Positions 37,401-64,000 of a stretch of 64,000 bases of DNA are shown piece by piece; position 1 is the first letter of the stretch; every line of letters begins with the position of its first letter. The stretch is from Aptenodytes patagonicus (Eukaryota > Chordata > Aves > Sphenisciformes > Spheniscidae). The notes below the pieces were generated by a model that worked only from the letters and a program-made list of their open reading frames with translations, did not search any database and was not told where the DNA came from. The stretch spans positions 12,924,316 to 12,988,315 of the forward strand of contig NC_134955.1 of NCBI RefSeq assembly GCF_965638725.1, in the 5' to 3' direction. Position numbers and translations under genes: made by a program.

Positions 37401-37465
37401 TTTCCCGCGACCGTTAGTCACGTGGCGCGCACGCCAGCCAATCACACCCGCCCACTCGGTTTGAA
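37401..37465 (-). promoter_or_regulatory. WEE1: WEE1 proximal promoter motif cluster
   Basis: Within 65 bp, about 170-240 bp upstream of the ATG, the plus strand shows TTTCCCGC (E2F type, 37401-37408), CACGTG (E-box, 37419-37424), CCAAT (37438-37442), CCCGCCC (GC box, 37447-37453) and TTTGAA (CHR type, 37460-37465). These are the classic elements of cell-cycle genes. Binding is inferred from motif matches only. Confidence 0.6.
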
Positions 37466-37869
37466 AACACGGAGGGCGGGGGCGGACCTACACACGGCCG
37501 CTTCGCGGGGCGCTTTGGCGCGAATGCCGCGAGCGGTGCGGGCGGAGGGGGCGGGGCGGGGGCGGGGTTCGCCACCCGAAACCAGCCCTGAGGCGGCCAC
37601 ACGTACGTGTCTGCCCGGTGAGGCGCGGGCGAGGCGCCATCTTAGCCCGGGGGCGCGGCCCCGCCCAGCAGCGGCGGCGGAGCCCGGGGACGGCCGGGCC
37701 GGTACCGCCCGGGGAGCGGGCGTTGGACGGGCGGGGACCCTGAGCTGCCCAGCCCGGCCGAGGCGGGCCGCGCGCTGCCCTTCTGAGGGTGCAGCTCCCC
37801 GCTTCACAGCAAGGTTGTTTTGCTCCCGTTTGGTTGCTAGAAGAGTGCGCAAAAATCTCCATTTCATGC

Positions 37870-40800
37870 GCCTGAAAACAGTAGCTCCTTTTAGGCCTGT
37901 TACAGACGGCCTTTTTTAGCTAAACCAAAAAACTCACACATTCCAAATAACTCGATTCACATGATTTAAAATGCAGTCAGAAACAGGAGCATCAAATACA
38001 GCACCCCATACTGCTAACAATAACTCCTGCAACACACTTTGAAACAAACCAAAAGACTGGGCATAGCAAATGTGATTTACAGTGGATGCCATTTATCAGG
38101 CTGTCTCCCTACAGATACCACAACTTTGCCTCTCGCCTTCATTTTCTGTCTCATACCACCTTGCTGAAATGTAATCCAACAAACCAACCCGCCAATCTCT
38201 CTCCTGTACCGAATCACCTTAAAATGAACCCCTTGGGTAACAAAGGTCTTGAAAAAATCAGTTTTTTTCCAGCCACAGGAGCCCCAAACAACCCAAAGAA
38301 AGCCAGGTGTCTATCCCTGTTGAGTTTCTCTCTGCTTCCCCAGGCTCTCTGGGCAGGCACACCATCCCCTGGACGTGCAGGTAGCGCCAGGGGTTTGCTT
38401 CCCTGGGAGATGAGGGTATGTGGGATGCTCGGACCCTGCAGCATAGCCCCTCTTCTGTCAGCCCGTGCCCCTGGCCAGCCTCCTCCCCAAAGCCTACCCC
38501 TCCTCACCTAGAGGACAAAAACCTCATCTACTGCAAATGGGACACCTCTATGGAAAGCAGCAGCATGGTCTGACTGTGAGTCTGAAAACTTAAAAGATAA
38601 TGAACTAAAACACTTAAGGCCCAGTCAATAGAAAATAGAAGTTTGTACTTAACCATGTTTCTGTTGTTTAACGATCTCCTGTCGCTGGGCCACTGGTCCC
38701 TGATGTCCATGGCCAGAAGCCTCAGAAGCAACTTCAGACATGGTTCCAGCTCCCACAGTCAGGGCACAGACATTCCTGCTGCTGAAGGAAGGACTGTGGT
38801 CAACAGTGGGGTTTGGAGGCCCTTTTCTGCTGCCTGCTGAAACAGGACACCTGTATCTCCAACAGGTAATTATTTTTAGACAGATTTTCTATTAAGGCTC
38901 AAACTAAAAATATCGGGATACTTTTTTCTCCCCTTTTTACATGGGTGCTGTTCACACAACTGCTGCTCTCCAAGTCCGTGTGCTTTTGGGAGATAAGAAA
39001 CACCACGGGGATGCTAGTGTCCCATACTCCACTTCTGCTAGCGATTCCTCTTTTTTTAACCTCTTCTGCCTGAAAATTCCCATTTTTTTGTGGAGAGCTG
39101 CTGCACAGGGTGGCACAACTGTCCCCAACAGCTCTCACTCATACCCTGCAGGGATTGAACCAGCAACGCGCGCGGGGACGACAGCCTGTGCCACCAGCAT
39201 TGCACGAACGTAGGAGTGTTTTAAATTAATTTGGCTAATGTAACTCTGTACTCACACACACTCCCCATGCCTGCACAGTGAAATGGTTTTGCTCTGAGTT
39301 CGGTCGCCTCCAGACATGTGGGTCACTACCCTTTTCTTTTGTAAGGCCTACATAGAAACATTTCCACTTAAAATATCACATCCCTACGTATTTCTCACAC
39401 TTTCAATGGCCTGAAAGCTTAAGATAGTTTTTGTTTTCAGGACAAGCAGTGGCGAGCCACAAGAACACAATTTTTGAGATTATGGAAACCTCCCAAAAAC
39501 TAGTTTCAGAAAACTGAAAGTAGCCAACATAACCTATGAAAATGGGATTGGGCAGCATTTAGAAAGATACGGCTACATCAAGCCAAGTGCTGTAAACACA
39601 CTTGGTGTGCAATAATTTAGAATCACAATAATGTCCCATTAAAAATACTCATTTTTAAAACTGAAATGCACCGTATAGCAAATACTAACTGAAGCATTCG
39701 AGTTTTAGAACAGATGATGTAGAGAAGGCTATTAAAAAAAATACAACCTCCATCTCTTTCTCTATTAATAGCCCACAGAGAGAGATGCAAAGCAATTCCT
39801 AGTAAGTGATTCAAAACAACCTAGCCACTGGCTGTGGCTTGCTTCAGTCATATATGAAGGTTTTTTCTTTAAAAAAAGGTTAAAGAATTTAAGCTTTCAA
39901 TAAATCCCTCCCCCTGAAATGTCAAAGCTGCAGTTTCCTTCCCAAACTCAACCTAAATATAACTGGTGCTGCACTGCTTTCTGAAGTCTACAGGCACAGG
40001 TATTTAGTGAGAGTAAGTGGCAAACTGAAATTCTGAAGTCCCATTGTATAGACTTTAACTAATGAATTGCTGTCCTGGTTTCGGCAGGAATAGAGTTAAC
40101 TTCCTTCCTAGTAGCTGGTACAGTGCTGTGTTTTGGATTTAGGAAGAGAACAATGTTGATAACACACCGATGTTTTAGTTGTTGCTAAGTAGTGCTTGCA
40201 CTAGCCAAGGACTTTTCAGCTTCCCATGCTCCACTGACTGAGAAGGCTGCAGGTGCACAAGAAGCTGGGAGGGGGCACAGCCAGGACAGCTGACCCAAAC
40301 TGGCCACAGGGACATTCCATACCATATGACGTCATGCTCAGTACCTAAACTGGGGGGAGTTAGCCAGGGGGCTGTGACTGCTGCTTGGGAACTGGCTGGG
40401 CATCGGTCAGCAGGTGGTGAGCAATTGCATTGTGCATCACTTGCTTTGTATATTCTTTTATCATCATTATTATTTTCCTTTCCTTTTCTGTCCTATTAAA
40501 CTGTCTTTATCTCAACCACGAATTTTACTTTTTCCCCCCCGATTCTCGCCCCCATCCCACGGGGGGAGGGGGGGGGGAGTGAGTGAATGGCTGTGTGGTG
40601 TTTAGCTGCCTGCCGGGTTAAACCACAACAACTGCTAATCACTATAACAGTTTAAGTGGGACAAAATCAAATGGAACAGTTCAGGGTTTGTACAGAGAAG
40701 GAAGTATTTCTGAAGAGAAGACAAAGGTATGAGAGGAAAGGAAAAAAGGAATAGAGAAAGAAATACACAGCAGTAACAATTGTTTTAAAAGAAAGTTTAT

Positions 40801-43800
40801 TTCCAAACTAAGAGCAAATAAGAAAGGGAACTACTGAATAAATATGTAACTATAACAAAATGCATAGTTGTTATATAAGGACTGCATTCATAGGCTCTAC
40901 ATATGTGCTGTTCTGAATTTCCATCAGTTGTTCTTTTGCTGTAGTTTGACGGGACCGTAAACAGTTGTGTTGAAGAGAAGATCATTTTCCCCCAGACTGA
41001 GTTGGCAACTCTACTATCCTGTCCACCACAACAACCACTATAACTAGCATTAGGAGGCCTATAAACAGCCTAACTAAAAAGCATCGCATAGCCAATACCC
41101 TTAGTCAGAGAGCACATTAGCAATGGACGTCATCACAAGAGGAAGAGAGGCGAGCGTGGAAGAGCTCTGCAGGCTTCCACTGTGCCATACTTTATGAGCC
41201 AAACTCATCCCAAATTCTCTGAAGCTGATTAAATTGCACCTTTGAGCCTCTGTAGATCTTGCAAACTAGAGTCCTGATCCTCCAAATAGATGTAACAGCA
41301 CGTAACCTGACGTCCAGGCAGTGCCTGACTGATATTCCTACAAATTTGAGTGGTTTAAGGGTTTTCAGGATATTTGCAAAATTGGCTTCTGGTTTTCTTT
41401 AATACTTGCTTTTAAATTAAAAAAGTAAGTACATCAGCCTGGTGCACTGAAGATTTTGCTACCAGAAATACTTATCTGGGGCAGCACATGCTCACTGACA
41501 AACAGCTGCTTTTAACTAGGAGTTTTCAAGCTCAAGGGAAACCATTGTTCCCTCTTTTGTGGGTAGCAGGGGAACCCAAATAATGATGAATGGGAAGGAA
41601 ATGGAACAATGGCCAATTTGTCTAGCTGTTAGAGGAAACTGCCACAGAAGTGGGTACACTGCCATCTTGTTAGGATTTCCTGCACTTACAAGTTCATCTG
41701 CAGTTCCCTAAAACCACTTTGATCAAATTGGAAGAGTTCTGCCAAAAACTAGATGAAACCCATTCTACATCAGCCAGCATAGTCGTGAAACTATGATGAG
41801 TTCATCTTACGAGAAGGGTAAATGGAGTGAAAAAGCAGAAGAGGAGGAAGGTCAAGTTGCTTATATGAAAAACAGAAACACTACAGCCACCTGTGCCAAG
41901 GCTGTTGCTGGAGAACCAAGAGCAGGGACAGATCTGTGCTATTCCCAGCTTTTCTCTTGGGTTCCAGCCCGTACCTAGGGACCAGCGTGCTTGTCACTGG
42001 TGCCAGTGATGGCGTTCCAATGTTCACGCAAGACTTGGCATATACAGGGCTAACAGGTCTCAGTGGTAGTGTGCCAACTGGGAGATGTCTCTGGGCCACT
42101 GACAGCTTTACAAGTGAACAGTTTAAAGATTATTTTATCTGGGGTTGTGCTGCTAACAGCTGTTTTTCTTCATTACAAGGTCCAGAGTTGAATGGGTTCT
42201 CCATCAAAGGTGGACTTTGTGTCCAAAGACATGCCTGTAGTTGATGCTGCCAGTCCTTTTACCCTTCTTAGCCAATAGTCTGCATGCAGATAGAGCATTT
42301 CTCAAGGATGTATTCACCCAGGAAGTGTAAATAGTAAGAGCAAGAGAACAAGGTGGAGAATAGAATGGGGAATTTGACAGCGCATAGGATGCCTCCCAAA
42401 GTATAGAGCAGCTTCTGGGCCCAAAATCTGGGAATTTAAGGGAAGATCTGAAGATACTCAAAAAGAAGTTATAATGTACAAGGTACATTAAAAAAGCACA
42501 GGTTTTGCCAAGCAGTCACGTACAATTCAGTATTTCTCTGTGACTATGACAGCACACACTCTTAACAGTTTTTAGTCACTCCCTTTTTGCCTGTTAGGTC
42601 TGCCTCTTAACACTTGAAATCTCTGCTTACAAAGAAAATGGCAAAAGAATCTGTTCCAAAGAGTTGTATTCAGATCAGAAATTTCCTCCAAAACATCCTA
42701 AAAGTTGAAGAGACAGAATGATTGCCATGACTGAAAACAGGTACAATTAGAATGCCCCATTCCTGTGCTGAAGTGAAGTTAAAACGATCAGAATAGAAGT
42801 CAAGATTTTGTATCTGCAATTAAAAACCTCAAAATGTCTAATGCACAGAAACTAAATAGTCACTACTAGTTTACCAGTATCACTAGCCTTCTTCCTTTTT
42901 CTCCTTCAGGGAACATGCAAAACCATAAAAGAGGTACTCAGCCTTTTTTCAAATTTACTACTATTCATTTTAATAATCCCTTATGCATATTGTTTAAGGT
43001 AAGACATTTTGCAAACATTTTTTAGAGACGCAGATAAAAAGATAAAAGCGTACTAAGAAGTTCAAGAAGCTCATCCACCTTCCCGTTAACACTATCCTCA
43101 GGAACCTACATACATTCAAAAATCTCTCTCTTATTGTCTTGAATATATCTGTTTAAAAACAAAAAGCAGCTAATCCTGTCTGTCCCACAAACCATTCTTG
43201 TATTTTCTGATTTTTCAGTCATTACCACCTATATTCAAATCTGAATTAGCTCTACACCAAAGCAAAAAGCCCACTGGAGATGTAGATTTGGAACATTGTT
43301 GTGTCTACAGGAGCTTTCTGCAGCCATGTGGTAATTTCTGTTATGCCAGCACACCTGCCAGATGTTAGGAAGTCAGCCTCTTTTCCTTGTCTTGCCTCAC
43401 TAAAGATACCTGCTCAGAAGCCTCTCAGCCAAATACTACAGAATCGAGCAGTAACATGATGGAGAGTCTAAAACTCCCCAGAAAAATAAGTAAAATACAG
43501 CAGCCAGTCAGCCTAAAGGCTGGTGAGGGATTTAAACAAAGGAAAGGATAAAATGCTGGGGTTTTGACAGTAACATAAGACACTTTTTTGTTATAGAAAA
43601 AATTCCGCACAATCACTTGTGCCCTGAAAGTGTAAATGTTTTGCCATTCCTTTGAGTAAAATGCTTCAAATAATCTAAACAGAACAAAAATAATCCAAAT
43701 AAAATCTCTTACTGCTTCAGAACCTGAGATGGATGGGATTTAAGGGGGTCACATTTCCATTAGAGATAAATACACAGACTGTGTAGGACAAAATGCTTGC

Positions 43801-46800
43801 TTGTTGATATAAGCTTGTATGTTTATTGGGATAATTAAAGTCTGCTTTGAATATAACCCTCAGTTGAAAAAGTCTAGTATCACATTCCTGATAGGGTTAG
43901 GTGTCAACCACTTACTGCTAATGGTGATGGTCTAATTAGATTGTTAGATTTTCCTTTGGCCAAGTGAACTTTACTAACAATGAAAAATAGCATCAAAAGA
44001 ATGTCAAACTGCTGGTAACACCTAAGCTACATTTTAAAACACATAACACAACAAGGAAAAATGCTTGTTTCTATGCCTTATTTGGAGTGTAGTACACTAT
44101 TTATGACACAAGAACTGAAAGTGGCTTTTGATTTTTTGGTCTCTTGTCATAGGGGTCCAAACTTTGGAAGGTTTTTATCAATGGAGCAAAAAATACTTTT
44201 GGGGGATCTGGTGTTCAAATATATACTGCTTTGCAAAAAAATAGGAGTACCTTATTATCAACAACCAGCTGGAGTTTGAATTTATGCATCTGCAAAGACA
44301 AGGGATGCATTAATTTGTATCTTTTTCAAGACAAAAATGATGCAGGCTGAATAAAAACATTTTTAAAGTTCCAAGCAACTGTAAAGTAATAGCTGAACAG
44401 GACACAAGTTACCCTTCATTTCCTGTCTCTTAACGCCTTTCTGCTTAAGAAAATCAGTTTGCTTCCCACCCAACTATTAGTGAAATTTCATCTGTGCTAC
44501 ATTTGAAAATTACACAGAAAATTTTACAGAACATTTAATTGTTTTCATTCAATGACAAACTAAGACTGACTGGAATAGGTTTGTTATAGGGCACTTCTGC
44601 ATCTTGGCAAGTAGAAGCTATGGTCAACCTAAGGTGTGCAATCTGACTAACCTCAACAGCTGTAGTGCTGAAGTTGCCAGATTCAGAAACACTCTTGATC
44701 ACATCTTTACTCCGTACCATCTTTTCCTGGTGGCTAAATACCGATTAAATAGCTTCCTGTCTCTGGGGAAGGCTCCCTGACTCTGCACTCTGAGAAGTAC
44801 ACAGCATGCAATGATTTTTCTGTATTGTAGAACAGCATGATCATCACAGAAACCAGAGCATCCAGTCAAACAGATTACTCCCAGCAGTATTTGAGGGGTT
44901 ATGATGGTTAGGAACTAGAATAAAGTTTAGGAAACTGCCTTCCAAGCACAGACATTTTGTTTATCTGGACTATCAGCTCTGTCCTTCTCTTGTGTGCTAA
45001 GCAGACACCACATGCCTTTTCTCCCACACTGTGCCTGAATATCTCTGGTATCGGTCAGCTGATCGGTTGCTGAGATTAATTATACCATCAGGGATTAGGG
45101 CTGTTTACAACTTGGTTGTCAGGCTTCAGGATTTACTCTTATAAAAACACACTCTTCCAGCGTCAGCCTATTCATGTGTGCTTTGGCATTAGCTCTTTAG
45201 GGTAAAAACTGTCCTATTGTTATGCGCAGTGTGTCTGGCACAATAGGTCATCAGCCTGGAGCACCGAAAATAATTGCCTCTCTCTTTTTACTATCAGGAG
45301 AGGCACTGAACTACAGTAAAGAAAAGCAAAGCCCACAGTGGTGAAAAACTGTAGAAACATTTAAAAGGGAAAAGTTGACTGCTAAGTCTAGAGAGGTTTT
45401 GTTTTTATTCCTTTAAGGGAGGAGTTGGTGTAGGCCTGGAATTCAAATCTGAAAGAATAATTGTGACTGGGAATGCTGGAAATGTGGGAGCCAATTTGTA
45501 AAATGAAGTGATATACTGAGTTGCTTTAGTGTATAGGATTCCTCTTTTACAAATTATTTCCTTCTAGTGTGCCAAATTATTCCCTTTGAGACAGAACTTT
45601 CAAAAAGAGGAGTAAAATCTATGGGGAAAGGATAGAGATTTCTACTGCCAAATGCCCAATCCTTTTTATCATATTCTTTGTTTCCTCCTCCTGAAATCCT
45701 TTTCACTAATCTATCTAACCCGATTTCGTCCTCACTCATCTCCACTACAGGTCCTTCTGACACCAACGTGGAGCATCAGCTTACCAAAACAGCTCCCTTC
45801 CACTCTGGTCTGAATGGAAGCAGGGCAGAAAAGTCACACAGATCTCTCCACCCTGAAAACAAGTCTATGATGAATACAGGCCTCACAGATAAGACGCATA
45901 TAATCACCTCAGCTTCTCTTTAAACACTAAGCAGTCTAAGTCAGTCTGGCTTATTTATTCAGTAAGTTATGTTTTCCTTTATAGGGGTAGCTAGCACAAC
46001 ATGGAAGCACAACCTTTGACTTGGGAGTTTTGCAAGAATAACTGGTAAGATACCAGTAAGAGAAATAATTTAAAAAATACTGCAGCTTTTCCTGACTGAG
46101 CTAGTTCTGAATGCCTTACAGCAAATCAACTAGTATGAAAGAGGAAAGAATACTCACAGTTGTACAGTGGTCAGAAAGTGTCCTGGGAAACGAGAAGAAG
46201 TAAGAACTGAAGTTATTTCTTTGCTAAGTCAAAGCCATCATTCCAGCCACCGTTTCCGGAAACTATTAGCAATGAAATTTAAGAAAAAAACCCTTGAACG
46301 GTTATGTCAAATGATACATCTTTAATTTCTAAAAGGTGATAAATACTAAGAAACTGATCTAGTTGACAGGCAGTTAATCCTCCTTGCATAGTACATTTAT
46401 CTCCATGGGATATCAAAAATTACACTACTTCAGGAAAACTGGCACCTAAGTGAGCAAGCAGCCTCAATCCTATACAAAAATTACAGACAACCTCAATGTT
46501 TCCAAGTTTTACTTTGTAATGGATCCGGAGAACAGTCTTTGCTTCGTCCACACCTATCCCACAGTAGTGTATTCTTTCACTGCACTTTTCAGTTGGCCGT
46601 CTGTATGAAAAACATAAAAGGCTGCAACCCACACTGATACAGTAATTCACAATAAATTAGCTTCATTCTATTCAAACTTGGCCTTTTTGAGGTCAAATAC
46701 CGCAAGGTACATAGTTACGGACTTAACTTTTTATGTAAAATGTGTACCTCACAATACTTATAAAATGATTACTTGATTAACGCTTCATCCAGAAGATGTT

Positions 46801-47500
46801 TAATCCTTCCCTTGAGAAGGTAAAAGGTGAGGCTTCAGTTTCAGAAGTGCTCTTGACAGTCATCTAAAGTAAGCACTGAATCTTACATGAAGCCAAAAAA
46901 TTTTAACTTGCTTAACAAGCTTACTTAACAAGACAAGAGTAAAGACACTTTTTCATATAAAAAAATTTAAAGTTCTGTTTTACTGTATGTGTTAGACATA
47001 TCTACAACGGATTTTTTTCCCTTACAGAATGATAGGTGGAGAGGAGCATTGTACTTACATCATTATTAATAATCCCTTTTTTCTAGTAACTTGTGTCCTG
47101 ATTTTCAAAAGCACTAATTATCAGCATATCCTAGGTACTGAATGGTAGTAGCAGGCACTCAGAACTGTTGAAAATAGACTATTAGTACTTGTACTTATGC
47201 CACAAATGCACCATTTGAAAATATTCCTCTTGAAAACAGGTAGTTTACTTAGTCAAAATTGGTTGACTAATTACTATTTTAATAATTCTTGTAGTGTTTT
47301 AAAATGTTTAAAATAACTATTAACACTAATTACTTAATACACTATAGTGGATTATGATCAAAATTAATATGTCAAAAATTTAAGTTTATGATAAATAGAC
47401 TTTGGAAAAATTTATACAAGGCCGTAAATAAATAATTTGAACTTCAGTCTCATTAAAAAGTAAAACAGTACGTCACACGACAATATCATCCTATCTAGAC
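37870..47500. other. Intergenic region between ZNF143 3' end and WEE1 promoter
   Basis: About 9.6 kb. The one clear element is the solo LTR at 40071-40630. The rest is AT-rich single-copy-looking DNA with no recognised exon or RNA gene. Two minus-strand open stretches at 45554-45766 and 46420-46650 are unexplained but unconvincing as genes. Confidence 0.75.
40066..40635 (+). mobile_element. Solo LTR of an avian endogenous retrovirus, with flanking near-duplication
   Basis: The LTR spans 40071-40630 (560 bp), starting TGTCCTGGTTTCGGCAGGAA and ending GGTTAAACCACAACA, with TG...CA termini. It is flanked by ATTGC (40066-40070) and ACTGC (40631-40635), a 5-bp target duplication with one mismatch. 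ATTAAA at 40495-40500 is followed by CTGTCTTTATCTCAACC and a C/G-rich end, as in LTRs widespread in birds. No internal viral gene is present, so this is the product of LTR-LTR recombination. A 5-bp duplication fits an ERVL-type element, but the family is not certain. Confidence 0.88.
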
Positions 47501-48240
47501 AATACAATCTTGCTATATTTTATTGCATAATAATTTGAGAGTAACATCTTAAGTAAAATACATAAAGAAACAAAATCATTAGATTTACTTCCTTTAATAT
47601 TGAACAACCAAAGTTTCTCCTTTGTACATAATCCAATTTAAAGATAATATAATTAGCACTTCCAGCATTAACAGTCTGTATTTACAGTGAATGTGATGGG
47701 GTGGATAATCTAAAGAGTATTCAAATCCGTATGAAACAAATCAAAATACGAAGATTTACAGTGGGCTCAAGATCCAAGACTTTTCCATTTATGGAATGCA
47801 ATTTAAAAGGCTTTGTCATCTCTATTACTTGTAAGGGTTCCTGAAATGATGGTTTTTAATAGTATTTTAAAAATTTGAAATCTTCAGTAATGCCTTCATT
47901 ATTTGTACGTGACATTAAAAATTAATTCCAATACTTCCATTTAATTTTTCACTTGCTTGTAGACCAGTCTGAAATCTGATGAAAGGATAACAAGGAAATT
48001 TACTATATAATCCTAATTCCATATTCCTGAATATACAAGTGTTGGAAGTAGATGATGTCAGTCCATTCCAAGGGTTAGGTACACAAAACTTACAAAATGT
48101 TCTTCGCTCTTGCATAAAACGTGTACACAGTATCAATGAGCGGGGAACTTCAAAGTTTTTATGGGTTGCTGCTGGCATGGACCTTTGTTGATTGAAAATA
48201 AAATACCTTTCACTCTATTGTTCTGTAGCAGTTTTAGAAG
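47500..48240 (-). other. ZNF143: Candidate ZNF143 3' UTR
   Basis: Sequence between the stop codon and the candidate AATAAA. It contains an 87-codon open frame on the sense strand (47915-48178). I see no family resemblance or splice signals for it and regard it as chance. Confidence 0.55.
47519..47524 (-). terminator. ZNF143: Candidate ZNF143 polyadenylation signal AATAAA
   Basis: First AATAAA on the minus strand below the ZNF143 stop codon, giving a 3' UTR of about 0.74 kb. Other sites further left cannot be excluded. Confidence 0.5.

Positions 48241-64000
<15,760 letters not shown>

Larger units (their letters stand above)
36060..37860 (-). promoter_or_regulatory. WEE1: WEE1 CpG island (intron 1 start, exon 1, promoter)
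   Basis: About 1.8 kb of G+C- and CpG-rich DNA with sharp AT-rich borders on both sides. It covers the first part of intron 1, exon 1 and more than 600 bp upstream of the ATG. All long plus-strand frames here (for example 37011-37919) are by-products of stop-poor GC-rich DNA. Confidence 0.85.

Noticed and set aside
37011-37919. 302-codon plus-strand open frame opposite WEE1 exon 1 and promoter
   Set aside because: It lies wholly in CpG-island DNA, where stop codons are rare. It is antisense to a verified exon, very rich in Arg, Ala and Pro, and lacks any recognisable domain.
47915-48178. 87-codon minus-strand frame just after the ZNF143 stop
   Set aside because: It lies in the presumed 3' UTR, has no recognised homology and is of a length that occurs by chance in this amount of AT-rich sequence.

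Overview
The window is a stretch of a bird chromosome carrying three neighbouring protein-coding genes, all on the minus strand: the 3' half of ZNF143 at the right edge (63.5 to about 47.5 kb), a complete WEE1 (about 37.4 to 26.0 kb) and the 5' end of SWAP70 (16.0 kb to the left edge). Read along the minus strand the order is ZNF143, WEE1, SWAP70. As I recall it, this is the order on human 11p15.4, so the window is a conserved syntenic block. The bird assignment rests on CR1 retrotransposon tails with the ATTCTATG-type 3' octamers, a solo LTR of a type common in bird genomes, and near-identity of the encoded proteins to vertebrate orthologues. The LTR hints at Neoaves, but I cannot name a species.

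Layout. 1-16.0 kb: SWAP70 exons 1-3 (138 codons, EF-hand-like N-terminus), separated by introns of 8.1 and 4.6 kb; the rest of the gene lies beyond the left edge. 15.9-16.4 kb: SWAP70 CpG-island promoter. 16.5-25.9 kb: intergenic, with two CR1 copies. 26.0-37.2 kb: WEE1, 11 coding exons giving a 640-residue kinase, with a candidate 3' UTR of about 1.3 kb and a large CpG-island promoter (36.06-37.86 kb). 37.9-47.5 kb: intergenic, with a 560-bp solo LTR. 47.5-64 kb: the last nine coding exons of ZNF143, carrying all seven C2H2 zinc fingers and the C-terminal domain (423 residues), followed by a 3' UTR.

Every coding exon was delimited by frame continuity and splice sites, and all lengths and phases add up. 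All complete introns are GT-AG except SWAP70 intron 1, which uses a GC donor. The genes are linked by location, not by a shared pathway: ZNF143 is a promoter and chromatin-loop zinc-finger factor, WEE1 is the nuclear kinase that phosphorylates CDK1 on Tyr15, and SWAP70 is a PIP3-responsive actin and Rac regulator.

I found no undescribed coding system. The points most worth a second look are the GC-AG intron, a palindromic hairpin cluster in WEE1 intron 2, the cell-cycle motif cluster in the WEE1 promoter, a 17-G tract upstream of SWAP70, MIR-like SINE relics in a bird, and two unexplained reading frames at 45.5-46.7 kb.
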